A DNA stretch of 33,677 nucleotides, from the NCBI GenBank assembly GCA_002787155.1, contig PCVY01000072.1, positions 43,072 to 76,748 of the forward strand. Reading direction: 5' to 3'. This DNA is from Candidatus Abzuiibacterium crystallinum. Lineage in GTDB: Bacteria; Omnitrophota; Omnitrophia; Omnitrophales; Abzuiibacteriaceae. Below, piece by piece: positions 1 through 8,625 of the stretch. Position 1 is the first letter of the stretch; each line of letters begins with the position of its first letter. A program made the position numbers and the translations under genes. Below the pieces are notes generated by a model. It saw only the letters and a program-made list of their open reading frames with translations, did no database searches and was not told the DNA's origin.

Positions 1-9
1 TCTATTCTT

Positions 10-1200
10 ATGAATCAATCGGTTGCTCATAATCGGATTAAAGTTTCTACCTTTGAAAATGGTGTGGGAAGTAAGGAAATATACATCACCATGAAAGGCA
101 TTCCTGATTTGTCCTTTTCGGACCAAGTTAAGCAATTAGAGCTTACCTACAATTCGGTTTTAAAAGACTTGGGTCTTAATCAGAACACTGAAGTTTTTCG
201 CCGTTTCTTCTTAAGCGATGCCGTCAATCAATTCATGGAACTGTTTGACTCAGCGATTTACCGACAGCCGCATGATTACGCGGGTGCAGCCACTTCCATT
301 ATTCAGCAAAGTGCTTTGCCGGATTCAAAGGTAGCACTTGAGTCTTATCACGTGCGCTTTTCCAGCGATGTATTTAGGCAAAAACTACCCATTCAAAACC
401 GATGCCATGCCAACGGCCTTCGGATCTCCCATCAAGGTTACGACTATATGTGGCTGGCGAATTTGGGATGGGGGACTTGCGAAGAAGGCGGAGATGTATT
501 TCAGCAAACCACGAAATCATTTGATGCGCTAATTGCCGATCTAGATCAAATTTCTTCATCATTATCGAATGATGTGGTGCGCACCTGGATTTATATCAGG
601 GATGTGGATAAATATTACAAATCAATGGTAGAAGCAAGAAAACAGGTTTTTATCAGGGAAGGTTTAACACCTGCCACTCGATTTCTCGCCAGTACCGGTA
701 TTGAAGGAAAATCATTCTGCCCACATTTGGATTTCTTAATGGATGTGATTGCAATAAAAGGTCTTTCTCCCGGTCAGATGGTCCAATTGGATGTTCCTCA
801 TATGATGAATTCACCGCATGAATATGGCGTTACTTTCGAACGCGCCGCCCAAGTATTTTTTGGTGATCGCACGCATATCCATCTTTCGGGGACCGCAAGC
901 ATTGATTCAGAAGGGCGAGTATTGCATCCAGGCAATATTTCCAAACAGCTTGATAGGACATTCGAGAATATTGCAGCATTGCTTGAGCGGGGGAATGCCT
1001 CTTTGGGTGATTTGGCATTGATGAATGTTTATTTGCGCGATGTCGGCGATGCCTCATCGGTGCAATCCTATTTAGAAAACATGGCCATTGATGTTCCTTA
1101 CCAACTGTTGCATGCACCGGTTTGTCGGCCTGAATGGTTAGTTGAAATTGATGGGGTTGCGATTACCCGCCATCAAGATAAAAAATACCGACCCTATTAA
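10..1200 (+). CDS. Tandem RidA/chorismatase-like (FkbO/Hyg5-type) protein
   Basis: This 396-residue protein appears to consist of two YjgF/RidA-type halves, about residues 1-160 and 200-385. The second half is the clearer: it has LSGTASID near residue 293, a following stretch with NI..LL spacing, and a C-terminal LVEIDGVAI with a glutamate where this family places acidic active-site residues. The architecture resembles FkbO/Hyg5/XanB2 chorismatases, often annotated as pteridine-dependent deoxygenase-like, which hydrolyse chorismate to benzoate or cyclohexadiene acids. Whether this protein uses chorismate cannot be read from sequence; it may be an imine deaminase or have another role. The frame is still open at base 1, so the true start could lie upstream of the window. 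A 46-base gap with a strong Shine-Dalgarno separates it from the next gene, so co-transcription is likely. Confidence 0.75.
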   Translation: MNQSVAHNRIKVSTFENGVGSKEIYITMKGIPDLSFSDQVKQLELTYNSVLKDLGLNQNTEVFRRFFLSDAVNQFMELFDSAIYRQPHDYAGAATSIIQQSALPDSKVALESYHVRFSSDVFRQKLPIQNRCHANGLRISHQGYDYMWLANLGWGTCEEGGDVFQQTTKSFDALIADLDQISSSLSNDVVRTWIYIRDVDKYYKSMVEARKQVFIREGLTPATRFLASTGIEGKSFCPHLDFLMDVIAIKGLSPGQMVQLDVPHMMNSPHEYGVTFERAAQVFFGDRTHIHLSGTASIDSEGRVLHPGNISKQLDRTFENIAALLERGNASLGDLALMNVYLRDVGDASSVQSYLENMAIDVPYQLLHAPVCRPEWLVEIDGVAITRHQDKKYRPY

Positions 1201-1230
1201 TCGTGTATGGAATGGTTTCATGCGTCAGTG

Positions 1231-1237
1231 AAGGAGG
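1231..1237 (+). promoter_or_regulatory. Strong Shine-Dalgarno before the 691-residue protein
   Basis: AAGGAGG lies nine bases before the ATG at 1247. It supports that start and indicates independent, efficient initiation rather than pure coupling to the upstream gene. Confidence 0.7.
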
Positions 1238-1246
1238 CTGTTTTTC

Positions 1247-3322
1247 ATGTTTGGGATGCTTGAATGGATTGAAAAACGCGCGCGCCAGTCCTCCAAAACA
1301 GGTTTTCTCTCCCAACACCCGGGTTTGCGCTCCTTTGGCAAGACGTCTTTACTGCAATTAAAACATCAAGCAGCCCTTCGCCAACAAAAAAAGTGTATCC
1401 GCACGAAAGATGAAATTTGTTCTTATCTGAAGCGCTATCAAGTTAAACGATTTGCGGTTCTTTTGGATCAAACGAGTCAATATCTCCGTCTCTCGGATCA
1501 TGTGCCTTTTGAGCCTGTCGATTACTATACATTCGATTTGCGCACTGTCGGAGATAAAATAGGCAATAAGATTGTAAAGGCCATTGGAGAAAAGATGTCT
1601 TTTGATGATATGGATGGTTGGCTCGTCATGTCACTCAATCCCATGACCGGTTATATGCTCAATCATTTCCTTTTTAATCATCAAAAGGAAAGCCAAATTG
1701 TCGTCCGGCTTTCAATGGCCAAAACCGTTGCTTATTACTCATATGTGGATTTTTTTTCGGGGTCTGTGGCAACTCAAATCTATATTCACCATTATTTGAA
1801 CCGGTTGTATGACATTACATTTCCCATTGATTTGCGTTACTGTATTAAGACGCTCCAAGGTGAACAGGTCGCTTCTGGTCAATGGATGATTCCTCCGGAT
1901 GGTACAAAAACAATTAATGGAAACAATTTTCAATTGGGAGATTTTCAAGGGTACATCGAAATAGAATTTGAATTAGAGAGCATCACCACGCCCATTAAAC
2001 CTTTTTTTCATATGTGGGTTGATTATGTGAGTGCAGATTCAATTGCGACGAATCATCAATCGGGTTTTGGAACATTTGGTCATGACGTGTGTTTTATTCG
2101 TGGTTATATTCCTGATACTCAAAAAGATTTACGTCTGGTTGCTTCTGTTTTTAATTTTCGGTGTGCAAAAAAGGTACAGCCAACCGCTATTCTTGAGTAC
2201 ACTCAGGCTAATAAACGGATGTCGATTGAAAGACCGCTTCAGACTATCCGCCGAGGTGAAATGATTTTAGCAGATATTAACGAACTTTTCAGTGATGTGT
2301 TGACCAATGGGGCATCTGCCATCCGTTTATTGATCAAATCAAAGGAGAGCATTCATCGTCCCAATTATTACCATCAGGAAAAAGGGAAAGCGGGCTGGGT
2401 TGACACTTACCATGCAACCGGCAAAACATATGCCGGAGAGAAAAGCGGCAATCCTTTTAAACCGGCAAACACCATCGGAAAAGTTTACACGGCTGCTGAA
2501 TTGAAGCGGCTTTCGGCCGCTCGGCTGCATCCGTGGCAGCTGAGTTACCCCATTTTCCCTGCGGCAATGGAAATTGAATCCATTTTAGGTCATCAGGCAG
2601 AATGTGATTATCCTATCAATGATTTTAAATTGACCTTTTTTAATCAAGAGGGGCAAATCATTCATGAGGCGGAAGAGCGGTTTGACTACGAAGAGAAAGT
2701 TTTTTTCAATGTGAACGAATGGATGAGAGAAAAGCATATTCCGCTTCATGAAGGCATGCTGATGGTGACGCCTGCCCCGGGTGTCCAATTAATTCCGTAT
2801 CAATTTGCCATGATGGCTGCATTAAAACATAAAAGAAATCCTTATCTAACAACGACAGCCATTGGGGCCGGTTTGCAAAATGTGCCTTTTTACTTAGACC
2901 CTTTAAAACCTCGTTCAATTCAATATACGAACTGTTTTCTGCAAACTACGGATGTGTTTGGAAGGGGTGTTTATGATCAGAAACACGATACACTGTTTGT
3001 GGTCATACATGCTTCTGCCCAGCAGGGCTATCATCGGACCATTTACTGTGAGATCGATGTTTATACAGAAAAGGGTGATCGCTTTGTCGCGAGGCGGTCA
3101 ATACGTCCCCAAACCGTGATGATGTTTTGGTTAAGCGATTTGATCAGGGAATTGTCTATTTCACAAACCCGCGGCGCCTATGCGGTGTGGGTGCGTTCAA
3201 ATGATGCTTTTCTGCAGGGTTTTCATGTGATCAAACGGCAATCAGATCACAGCATTTCAATCGAACATATGTTCGGTGGGAGCATCCCCACGCCGGGGCG
3301 GCAATCGGGCATTCTGAATTAA
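1247..3322 (+). CDS. Large protein of unknown function, paralogue A
   Basis: I do not recognise a characterised family for this 691-residue protein. It has no signal peptide or membrane segment; the first 60 residues are basic and polar. Most of the rest alternates short hydrophobic stretches and turns, as expected for beta-sandwich domains. Two motifs match the convergent neighbour at nearly the same positions: ELFSDVLTNG (residues 346-355) and TGKTYAGE (391-398). The C-terminus carries SIEHMFGG (671-678), which resembles the end of the neighbour, CVDHFTGG. It is about 165 residues longer than that neighbour. An SIEH-type ending could mean a metal- or ligand-binding role, but that is inference. 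The glycan operon begins 1.9 kb downstream, so a role in surface polysaccharide export, display or modification is possible but unproven. Confidence 0.7.
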   Translation: MFGMLEWIEKRARQSSKTGFLSQHPGLRSFGKTSLLQLKHQAALRQQKKCIRTKDEICSYLKRYQVKRFAVLLDQTSQYLRLSDHVPFEPVDYYTFDLRTVGDKIGNKIVKAIGEKMSFDDMDGWLVMSLNPMTGYMLNHFLFNHQKESQIVVRLSMAKTVAYYSYVDFFSGSVATQIYIHHYLNRLYDITFPIDLRYCIKTLQGEQVASGQWMIPPDGTKTINGNNFQLGDFQGYIEIEFELESITTPIKPFFHMWVDYVSADSIATNHQSGFGTFGHDVCFIRGYIPDTQKDLRLVASVFNFRCAKKVQPTAILEYTQANKRMSIERPLQTIRRGEMILADINELFSDVLTNGASAIRLLIKSKESIHRPNYYHQEKGKAGWVDTYHATGKTYAGEKSGNPFKPANTIGKVYTAAELKRLSAARLHPWQLSYPIFPAAMEIESILGHQAECDYPINDFKLTFFNQEGQIIHEAEERFDYEEKVFFNVNEWMREKHIPLHEGMLMVTPAPGVQLIPYQFAMMAALKHKRNPYLTTTAIGAGLQNVPFYLDPLKPRSIQYTNCFLQTTDVFGRGVYDQKHDTLFVVIHASAQQGYHRTIYCEIDVYTEKGDRFVARRSIRPQTVMMFWLSDLIRELSISQTRGAYAVWVRSNDAFLQGFHVIKRQSDHSISIEHMFGGSIPTPGRQSGILN

Positions 3323-3348
3323 AAGTGCATGGAGAAACGGCAAAAAGT

Positions 3349-4929
3349 TTAACCGCCCGTGAAATGATCAACGCACAAGTGTCCGCTTTTTTCACTTAAG
3401 GCAAACCACGAAGCATTGTAATTCGTATCATCATATTCAAGCTGAACAATGCCGACACGGTCAATGTCGTTGTTAATTGATTCCAGAATTTTCTCACCTG
3501 AAATATTCGTCACACCCTGCGGTTTTAAAGCGATTTTGAGAACACGCTCAGCACGCGTATCAGTCAAAATACGTAAATAAACGTACATGTTTTCACCGAG
3601 GTTCGTTTTGCCACCGACACCAATAATGCTGTAGAGATGTTTTAAACCAAGGTTTTTGGTGATGGGGGCAAACTTGCGGCAGCGATATGATTTAGGTTTT
3701 CGCAAAGGATCATTGGCATATCCAATACTAAAGTGAGAGTGCACCTGATCGGCGTAGGCTTTGCCGGTTCGGTAGTAAAGATGCAAATAACACGCCGGAT
3801 TTTTTTCAAATTCACCGCGATTGCGTTTGAAATCCACAATAAAGTTAATCAATCCGTTCAGAGGAGCGTCGGAGAATACTTCCATTAAATCGATGGTGGT
3901 TTGGCTCTCTTGAATTTTAATTATCTTTGAACTCAGAGGCTGATTTTGATTGTCCAAAGCTTTAATTTCAACTTCAGAGGGCTGAAAACCAATTTGTGAA
4001 GCTTGAATTAAGATCAGCGGGGCGTGTGTTTTAAAATCAGGCACTGCAAAAGCGGTTTGTAAGGGATAGATTTGTTTTGCACCGTTCTTTTTTTCGGTTA
4101 CGCGGTTGTCAGTCGGACCCTCATGCCAAATGCTGGAAGGGCAAGTCTCATCGGTTGAATGAATGGTCATAAAACCTGTGTTACCAATGAGTTTGGTAGA
4201 AACCGAAAGTGGGACTAAGTGGTTTCCGTTGTGTGTCATGCCTGATGCAGGCACCATCGAGTTTCGGCACGTGTGATAAAAAATCTTGGCATCAATCGGA
4301 CCAAAACTTCGGTACGATGGTTTTAAAGTTTTGCTCACACCATGCAAAGGCGGTGGGAGTGAATGAACACCCGATACAATGGTTCGGTTCTCATTGAGAT
4401 AGCACCCGAAATAACGTAACTGGTTTGCAATGGTTTTGATACGCGGATGAAATGCCTGAACCAATAAAACGCCATAGGGCGGAAGTGTTTTTTCACTCAA
4501 ACCGGGATCATCGAACAGGAAAACAGTATCAGCCGCTATGATTTTCTGACTTAACCAAACCGGATGTCCTTCGTTTAAAATGATAAAACGATAGAGAATC
4601 GGATCCCGAATACCATAATTTCGTGCAAAGAAATTGTAAAGAATCGGATAGGTGGTTCCACAAAAATAAGGTACAAACGAGTGTGCACAAGGCGTGTTTT
4701 CATTCGGCACAATCGTTTGAGCATCGACTTGACCATAATAAGCTTGGAACAAGCAGGGAGTTAATTGCTGAGGTAAAACCAGTTGTGCCTGCGGATGCGA
4801 TTGAAGATGAAATTGAGTGATTTCAGCAGGATCAAATACGCGTTCTCGCCGCCCACTTTTCAGGAGGAAATCCGTCCACGCTTTAGAAACTTTAATTCGT
4901 TCTTTTAACCGCTTTTGGTATGAAATCAT
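3349..4929 (-). CDS. Large protein of unknown function, paralogue B
   Basis: This 526-residue protein is encoded opposite to everything else and converges on the 691-residue gene, with only 26 bases between the stops. I chose the ATG at 4929; a TTG codon immediately before it is less likely. It has no signal peptide or transmembrane helix. EVFSDAPLNG (350-359) and TGKAYADQ (388-395) match the convergent protein at equivalent positions, and it ends in CVDHFTGG, like the SIEHMFGG of its partner. The middle region contains histidine- and cysteine-bearing segments such as DETCPSSIWHEG, which could bind metal. The function is unknown. The resemblance suggests an old duplication followed by inversion, or members of a lineage-specific family. 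Confidence 0.7.
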   Translation of the reverse strand: MISYQKRLKERIKVSKAWTDFLLKSGRRERVFDPAEITQFHLQSHPQAQLVLPQQLTPCLFQAYYGQVDAQTIVPNENTPCAHSFVPYFCGTTYPILYNFFARNYGIRDPILYRFIILNEGHPVWLSQKIIAADTVFLFDDPGLSEKTLPPYGVLLVQAFHPRIKTIANQLRYFGCYLNENRTIVSGVHSLPPPLHGVSKTLKPSYRSFGPIDAKIFYHTCRNSMVPASGMTHNGNHLVPLSVSTKLIGNTGFMTIHSTDETCPSSIWHEGPTDNRVTEKKNGAKQIYPLQTAFAVPDFKTHAPLILIQASQIGFQPSEVEIKALDNQNQPLSSKIIKIQESQTTIDLMEVFSDAPLNGLINFIVDFKRNRGEFEKNPACYLHLYYRTGKAYADQVHSHFSIGYANDPLRKPKSYRCRKFAPITKNLGLKHLYSIIGVGGKTNLGENMYVYLRILTDTRAERVLKIALKPQGVTNISGEKILESINNDIDRVGIVQLEYDDTNYNASWFALSEKSGHLCVDHFTGG

Positions 4930-4961
4930 CAATTCTCAATCAGAAGAAACACGTCTTTTTT

Positions 4962-4993
4962 ATTATGCTACAAGTTTCTGCTCTTTCGGTCAA
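4962..4993 (-). promoter_or_regulatory. Candidate sigma-70 promoter for the minus-strand gene
   Basis: Read on the minus strand, TTGACC (4988-4993) is followed after 17 bases by TAGCAT (4965-4970), which overlaps CATAAT (4962-4967). Transcription would start some 25-30 bases before the ATG at 4929. The -35 matches consensus at five of six bases; the -10 is weaker at the ideal spacing. This is a sequence-match prediction only. Confidence 0.4.
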
Positions 4994-5145
4994 GGGGAGT
5001 GCATCAGAAGGTAATTCTTTGCGGCACCTGGTTTACCGTATGTTTGATGATGTTGACAGCCCCATACGATTCCACCTTAAATTTGTTTTAGTATATGGTT
5101 AGACTGGGGAGTTGCCACCTCTGCCCTTTTGGTGTACAGTTCTCC

Positions 5146-5174
5146 TTGCCTGTGGGTCCCTATTATAATATGAT
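5146..5174 (+). promoter_or_regulatory. Candidate sigma-70 promoter for the glycan operon
   Basis: TTGCCT (5146-5151), a 17-base spacer and TATGAT (5169-5174) form a plausible promoter inside an AT-rich patch. It lies about 80 bases before the first gene of the operon, so it could drive the whole run of overlapping genes. A second TATAAT at 5164-5169 overlaps it but has no well-spaced -35. Confidence 0.45.
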
Positions 5175-5255
5175 ATTACCCTCTTATTATGAGATACCTT
5201 GATCCAATCAACACCTAAGGCTTCTTAATTCGACTCTCAAAGGAGAAAAATTGAC

Positions 5256-6116
5256 ATGAAGGTTGATGATAAAGTGAATTATTATGAGCAAAAAGTAGAA
5301 AAGGTATGGGGCGGGGAACTTTATCGGACTAAGTATGGCCAAGGGATTTGCTTCAGTGAACGGGATGTACCTTACACCTTAAACGGAATCAAGCGATCAC
5401 AAGAAACCGTGCTTGAAATTGGTTCGTCCATGGGCCAATGTTACCGATGGTTGCTCACCAAAGGGATAGATCTCCGTAAGCGTTATACCGGAACTGATAT
5501 CTCAGAAGAAGGCATTTCAAATTGCCGAAAGCTTTACCCGCAAGCCAACTGGATTCAAGGTAATTTTCCGACGACCGAATTTCCGACCACATACGATTAT
5601 TTGCACGAAAGAAATTCCATCCACCACATGCCGGAGCCTTTGGCCTGTATCCGCAAAGCCGTTTCTCTATTTAAGAAGAAAGGCATTCTCCATATGCGCT
5701 CCCGCACGTTTCATCCCACCGTTTCGGACATCGACCGTTCTTATTTTGTGCAGTTCTCGGACGACGGCAAAGAAATAACGGGAAAATATTTCATGAATTT
5801 GATGAATATTGCGGACATCATCAACACGATTTTATCCTGCGGTAATATTCGATCGATTCACGTTGAATTATCACCGCATGTTCCCTTGGTAAAAGCGAAA
5901 CAATTGAATCACGCGCATAACTATGTGGCACCGGAAGATGCGTATGATCCTGACGAAACGATTTATCATTGCTATTGTGTGATTGAAAAAGGGAAAGCCA
6001 AGCGACCTCAGGTTGATATTGTGTTTGCTTCCGCCAAACAAGCCCTCAAGCATCCGCTCACTTGGTTTCGATTTTTAAAGAACCGGAAATTAATTCTAAG
6101 CCGATGTCACATTTGA
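5256..6116 (+). CDS. SAM-dependent methyltransferase (class I)
   Basis: This 286-residue protein has the Rossmann-type SAM motif VLEIGSSMG (52-60), the acidic end of strand 2 at D81 (GTDIS), and a motif IV-like segment around HERNSIHHMPEP. It is a stand-alone class I methyltransferase, probably acting on a sugar or a glycan-linked acyl group given its place at the head of the operon. AAGGAG at 5240-5245 supports the ATG start. Its stop shares one base with the next gene's likely start. The exact acceptor cannot be predicted; an O- or N-methyl decoration of the glycan is the natural guess. Confidence 0.75.
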   Translation: MKVDDKVNYYEQKVEKVWGGELYRTKYGQGICFSERDVPYTLNGIKRSQETVLEIGSSMGQCYRWLLTKGIDLRKRYTGTDISEEGISNCRKLYPQANWIQGNFPTTEFPTTYDYLHERNSIHHMPEPLACIRKAVSLFKKKGILHMRSRTFHPTVSDIDRSYFVQFSDDGKEITGKYFMNLMNIADIINTILSCGNIRSIHVELSPHVPLVKAKQLNHAHNYVAPEDAYDPDETIYHCYCVIEKGKAKRPQVDIVFASAKQALKHPLTWFRFLKNRKLILSRCHI

Positions 6117-7582
6117 TGGAAAAAAAGATACTTGTTTTTCTGCCGACCAATCCCGCCGCTTACCCGTTTTCGCAAGCCAATGCGTTTTCGGAATTGCAGA
6201 AGCATTTTGATGTTTACTTGGTCTATAACAAACGTGCTGTTTTTATTGATGATGTGAGAACAGAAGGTTTTACGCGTGTGATGGCATGGGATCAACCCAT
6301 TAAGCGCAAACGCTCTTGGATGATGTTTCTTAACATGTGGGGTCATCGGCGGGCCACCAAGTCTTTCGGGGATTCTTTTAAACGCATTTTTCAAATGGAC
6401 ATGGAGCAGCGAAACTGGCTTTATCGGTTCCTTTTCTTTTACTTGCCGGGTTTTTCTTACCGATGGACCAGTTTTTTACTTCAATTCATTGAGCAGTGGA
6501 TGGGTGAGGATAAAACACTTGCAAAATTAGTAGATGAAATTAAACCAAATCTAATCATCGGCATGTTATGCGGTTATTCGGCTTATGACATCGATCCTAT
6601 TAAAATTGCTCAAAAAAGAAAAATCCCGACGCTTTATTTGCAGGTCGGTTGGGACAACATCCCACATCGGGGGCTTCTCCCGTACAAAATGGATTATTTG
6701 GGAGCGTGGGGATATCAATCAGCCATGTTTGCCGAGTTGATACAGGGGATTCCAAAGCGCAGAATATTTCTCATGGGTTGTCCGTTTGGTGAAGTGCTTA
6801 GAGAGCCGCCCAAACGGCCCAGTGAAGAAATTAGGCGGACATTGCAATTGCCTTTGGGTAAAAAAGTTTTGTTTTTCGCAGGTGTGTCACACGTCGGTAA
6901 CGAAGTCGGCTTGTTGGACTTATTGGAAAAGTTTATCGAAGAAGGGAAGCTGCCAAATTGTTGCGTTTTGTACAGGCCGCATCCTTACCGGCAGTTTACC
7001 AAAAACGAGCCCAATTTTTTTGAACGCCATTACAAACATATTTATCTTGATCCCCAAATGAAAGAACGTTTCCGCCGTCACATTGAAGAGAAAGCATACA
7101 TGACGGGCCATCAAGAGCGCCTCGAACGAAGTTATGCATACAATCGAGAAATTCTTTCCATCTCGTCTATTTTAATCGCACCCATTTCGACTTTCGTGGC
7201 AGAAGCGCTTTATTGCGGGGTGCCCAGCGTGGTAGTTTCCTTTGTGGGGAAAGACCATGCCAAATACAGCATTCGCTATGATATGGCAACGAATCAGTTC
7301 TACCATGCAGTTCCGGGTGTTTTTAATTCATTTTCACCATCCGACTTATTGGCCAAATGCCGGCAAGCCTTATCGTTTTCGGAAAACGAGCACCGAGCGC
7401 ACATCATCCGCAGCCATTTAAACAGCATTGCTTACCAGGATGAATTTTCATTTGCCCAAAGAATTGATTATGCTGTTCAATCTATTTTGAATACGAATGG
7501 CCAATCGCTCTACCATTATTTGCATGATCCTTTGATTGATGTTGAGAAAAAAGAAAACGTCGTGGAAAGTTACTTGTCATGA
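6116..7582 (+). CDS. GT-B-like surface carbohydrate biosynthesis protein
   Basis: This protein of about 488 residues resembles the GT-B-like capsule and CDP-glycerol-transferase-type proteins of surface polysaccharide loci. RPHP (287-290) and the C-terminal STFVAEALYCGVPSVV segment match the nucleotide-binding half of that fold, where a Ser/Thr-rich loop is followed by EAL.x.G.P. The N-terminus (KKILVFLPTNPAAYPF) looks like the first strand of the acceptor domain. I chose ATG 6116, which overlaps the previous TGA as TGATG; an in-frame ATG at 6104 or a TTG at 6062 are alternatives. It probably transfers a sugar or nonulosonic acid, as it lies directly before neuB with a 4-base ATGA overlap. 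Donor and linkage are unknown. Confidence 0.65.
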   Translation: MEKKILVFLPTNPAAYPFSQANAFSELQKHFDVYLVYNKRAVFIDDVRTEGFTRVMAWDQPIKRKRSWMMFLNMWGHRRATKSFGDSFKRIFQMDMEQRNWLYRFLFFYLPGFSYRWTSFLLQFIEQWMGEDKTLAKLVDEIKPNLIIGMLCGYSAYDIDPIKIAQKRKIPTLYLQVGWDNIPHRGLLPYKMDYLGAWGYQSAMFAELIQGIPKRRIFLMGCPFGEVLREPPKRPSEEIRRTLQLPLGKKVLFFAGVSHVGNEVGLLDLLEKFIEEGKLPNCCVLYRPHPYRQFTKNEPNFFERHYKHIYLDPQMKERFRRHIEEKAYMTGHQERLERSYAYNREILSISSILIAPISTFVAEALYCGVPSVVVSFVGKDHAKYSIRYDMATNQFYHAVPGVFNSFSPSDLLAKCRQALSFSENEHRAHIIRSHLNSIAYQDEFSFAQRIDYAVQSILNTNGQSLYHYLHDPLIDVEKKENVVESYLS

Positions 7583-8625
7583 AAAATCAAAACGAATTTT
7601 TAAACTGCCTGGCGCGTTCGGTTTATGTGATTGCCGAAATAGGCATTAATCATTGCGGCGATTTGGAAAAAGCGAAATACTTAATTCGTGAAGCAAAAGC
7701 ATGCGGTGCGAATGCAGCCAAGTTTCAGACGTTTAAGACCGAGTTGCTGATTCGCCAAGATCAACCAAAAATGCCTTATCAACACCAAAATACACAACCA
7801 TCCGAAAACCAATTTCAAATGCTTAAAAAGGTTGAATTGAGCGAGGCCTCACATCGCTTACTTCAAAAGTATGCCTTAGAGGTTGGGATTGATTTTATTT
7901 CTACTCCTTATGATCCCATGAGTGCTGATTTGTTAATCAAACTAGGTTTGCCTGTACTGAAAGTAGCTTCAACCGACACAACCAACATCCCTTTTTTAAG
8001 ATATTTAAATCAATTACCAGCTTTTTTAATTATTTCGACTGGGGTAACAGAAATGGAAGAATTAAGACAATCAATGCAAGCCATTGGCGTGCCCGGCAAT
8101 GGGCGTATCGCGCTTTTGCATTGTATTTCTAATTATCCGGCGCCCCTTGAAGAGGCTAATCTTAAATGCATTCAAAGCCTGCGACAAGCTTACGAGTGCC
8201 CCGTTGGTTTTTCGGATCATACGGATGAAATTGAAATGGGGGCTTATGCAGTTGTAGCGGGTGCCAGAATCATTGAAAAGCATTTTACTTTTAATAAATC
8301 AGCAGACGGACCGGATCATCAAGCATCTTTTACACCGCCTGAATTGCAAAACTATATTGGCCAGATCCGCCGAGCCGAAAAATGTTTGGGGGACGGTCTG
8401 AAACGAGTGATGGCTTCTGAGAAGGCTGTTAAAGTTCACATGCAAAAAAGTTTAGTGGCCAAGGAAAATTTAGAAGCAGGGGCTGTTTTATCGGCCGACA
8501 ATTTGTGGACAATGCGGCCTGCAACAGGTATTTCGCCACTGGCGGTTGATCAAATCATCGGGAAACGGATTAACAAAGCAAAAAATAAGTTTGAAATGAT
8601 TTATCAGGAAGATCTTGATGGCTAA
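7579..8625 (+). CDS. neuB: NeuB-family nonulosonic acid synthase
   Basis: This 348-residue enzyme condenses phosphoenolpyruvate with an N-acylated (6-deoxy)mannosamine- or altrosamine-type sugar to make a nine-carbon nonulosonic acid. Family hallmarks are EIGINHCGD (20-28), KFQTFK (48-53), STPYD (108-112), HCISNYP (181-187), FSDHT (211-215), EKHFT (233-237) and GPDHQAS (244-250). The conserved histidines ligate the metal. A C-terminal SAF (antifreeze-like) domain spans about 285-348, as in complete NeuB, LegI and PseI. The length is normal. Sequence alone does not separate sialic, legionaminic and pseudaminic acid synthases here. The neighbouring DegT aminotransferase and absence of an obvious NeuC favour a di-amino sugar, but this is inference. 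Confidence 0.93.
   Translation: MKNQNEFLNCLARSVYVIAEIGINHCGDLEKAKYLIREAKACGANAAKFQTFKTELLIRQDQPKMPYQHQNTQPSENQFQMLKKVELSEASHRLLQKYALEVGIDFISTPYDPMSADLLIKLGLPVLKVASTDTTNIPFLRYLNQLPAFLIISTGVTEMEELRQSMQAIGVPGNGRIALLHCISNYPAPLEEANLKCIQSLRQAYECPVGFSDHTDEIEMGAYAVVAGARIIEKHFTFNKSADGPDHQASFTPPELQNYIGQIRRAEKCLGDGLKRVMASEKAVKVHMQKSLVAKENLEAGAVLSADNLWTMRPATGISPLAVDQIIGKRINKAKNKFEMIYQEDLDG

Larger units (their letters stand above)
4930..5255. other. Gene-free divergent regulatory region
   Basis: This 326-base stretch separates the minus-strand unknown protein from the start of the main operon. I see no credible coding frame; short open frames here lack codon structure and ribosome sites. It holds a candidate promoter in each direction (listed separately) and a 5' leader of roughly 75 bases for the operon. 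I found no convincing riboswitch fold or strong terminator. Confidence 0.6.

Noticed and set aside
830-1117. Antisense open frame of 95 codons inside the RidA-like gene
   Set aside because: It is fully covered by a well-supported gene on the other strand, and its translation has no recognisable domain; other opposite-strand frames were dismissed for the same reason.
3323-3348. Possible bidirectional terminator between the convergent unknown genes
   Set aside because: The best pairing (ACGGC with GCCCGT, reaching into the minus-strand gene) needs a bulge, and no strong stem followed by a T run exists on either strand.
5567-5592. Short repeated CCGAC-ACC unit
   Set aside because: It encodes a local FPTTEFPTT stretch in the methyltransferase and shows no sign of being a regulatory or recombination element.
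6062-6115. Longer start for the first GT-B-like protein at TTG 6062
   Set aside because: The extra 18 residues overlap the methyltransferase gene, have no ribosome site and no family resemblance; ATG 6116 (or 6104) fits better.
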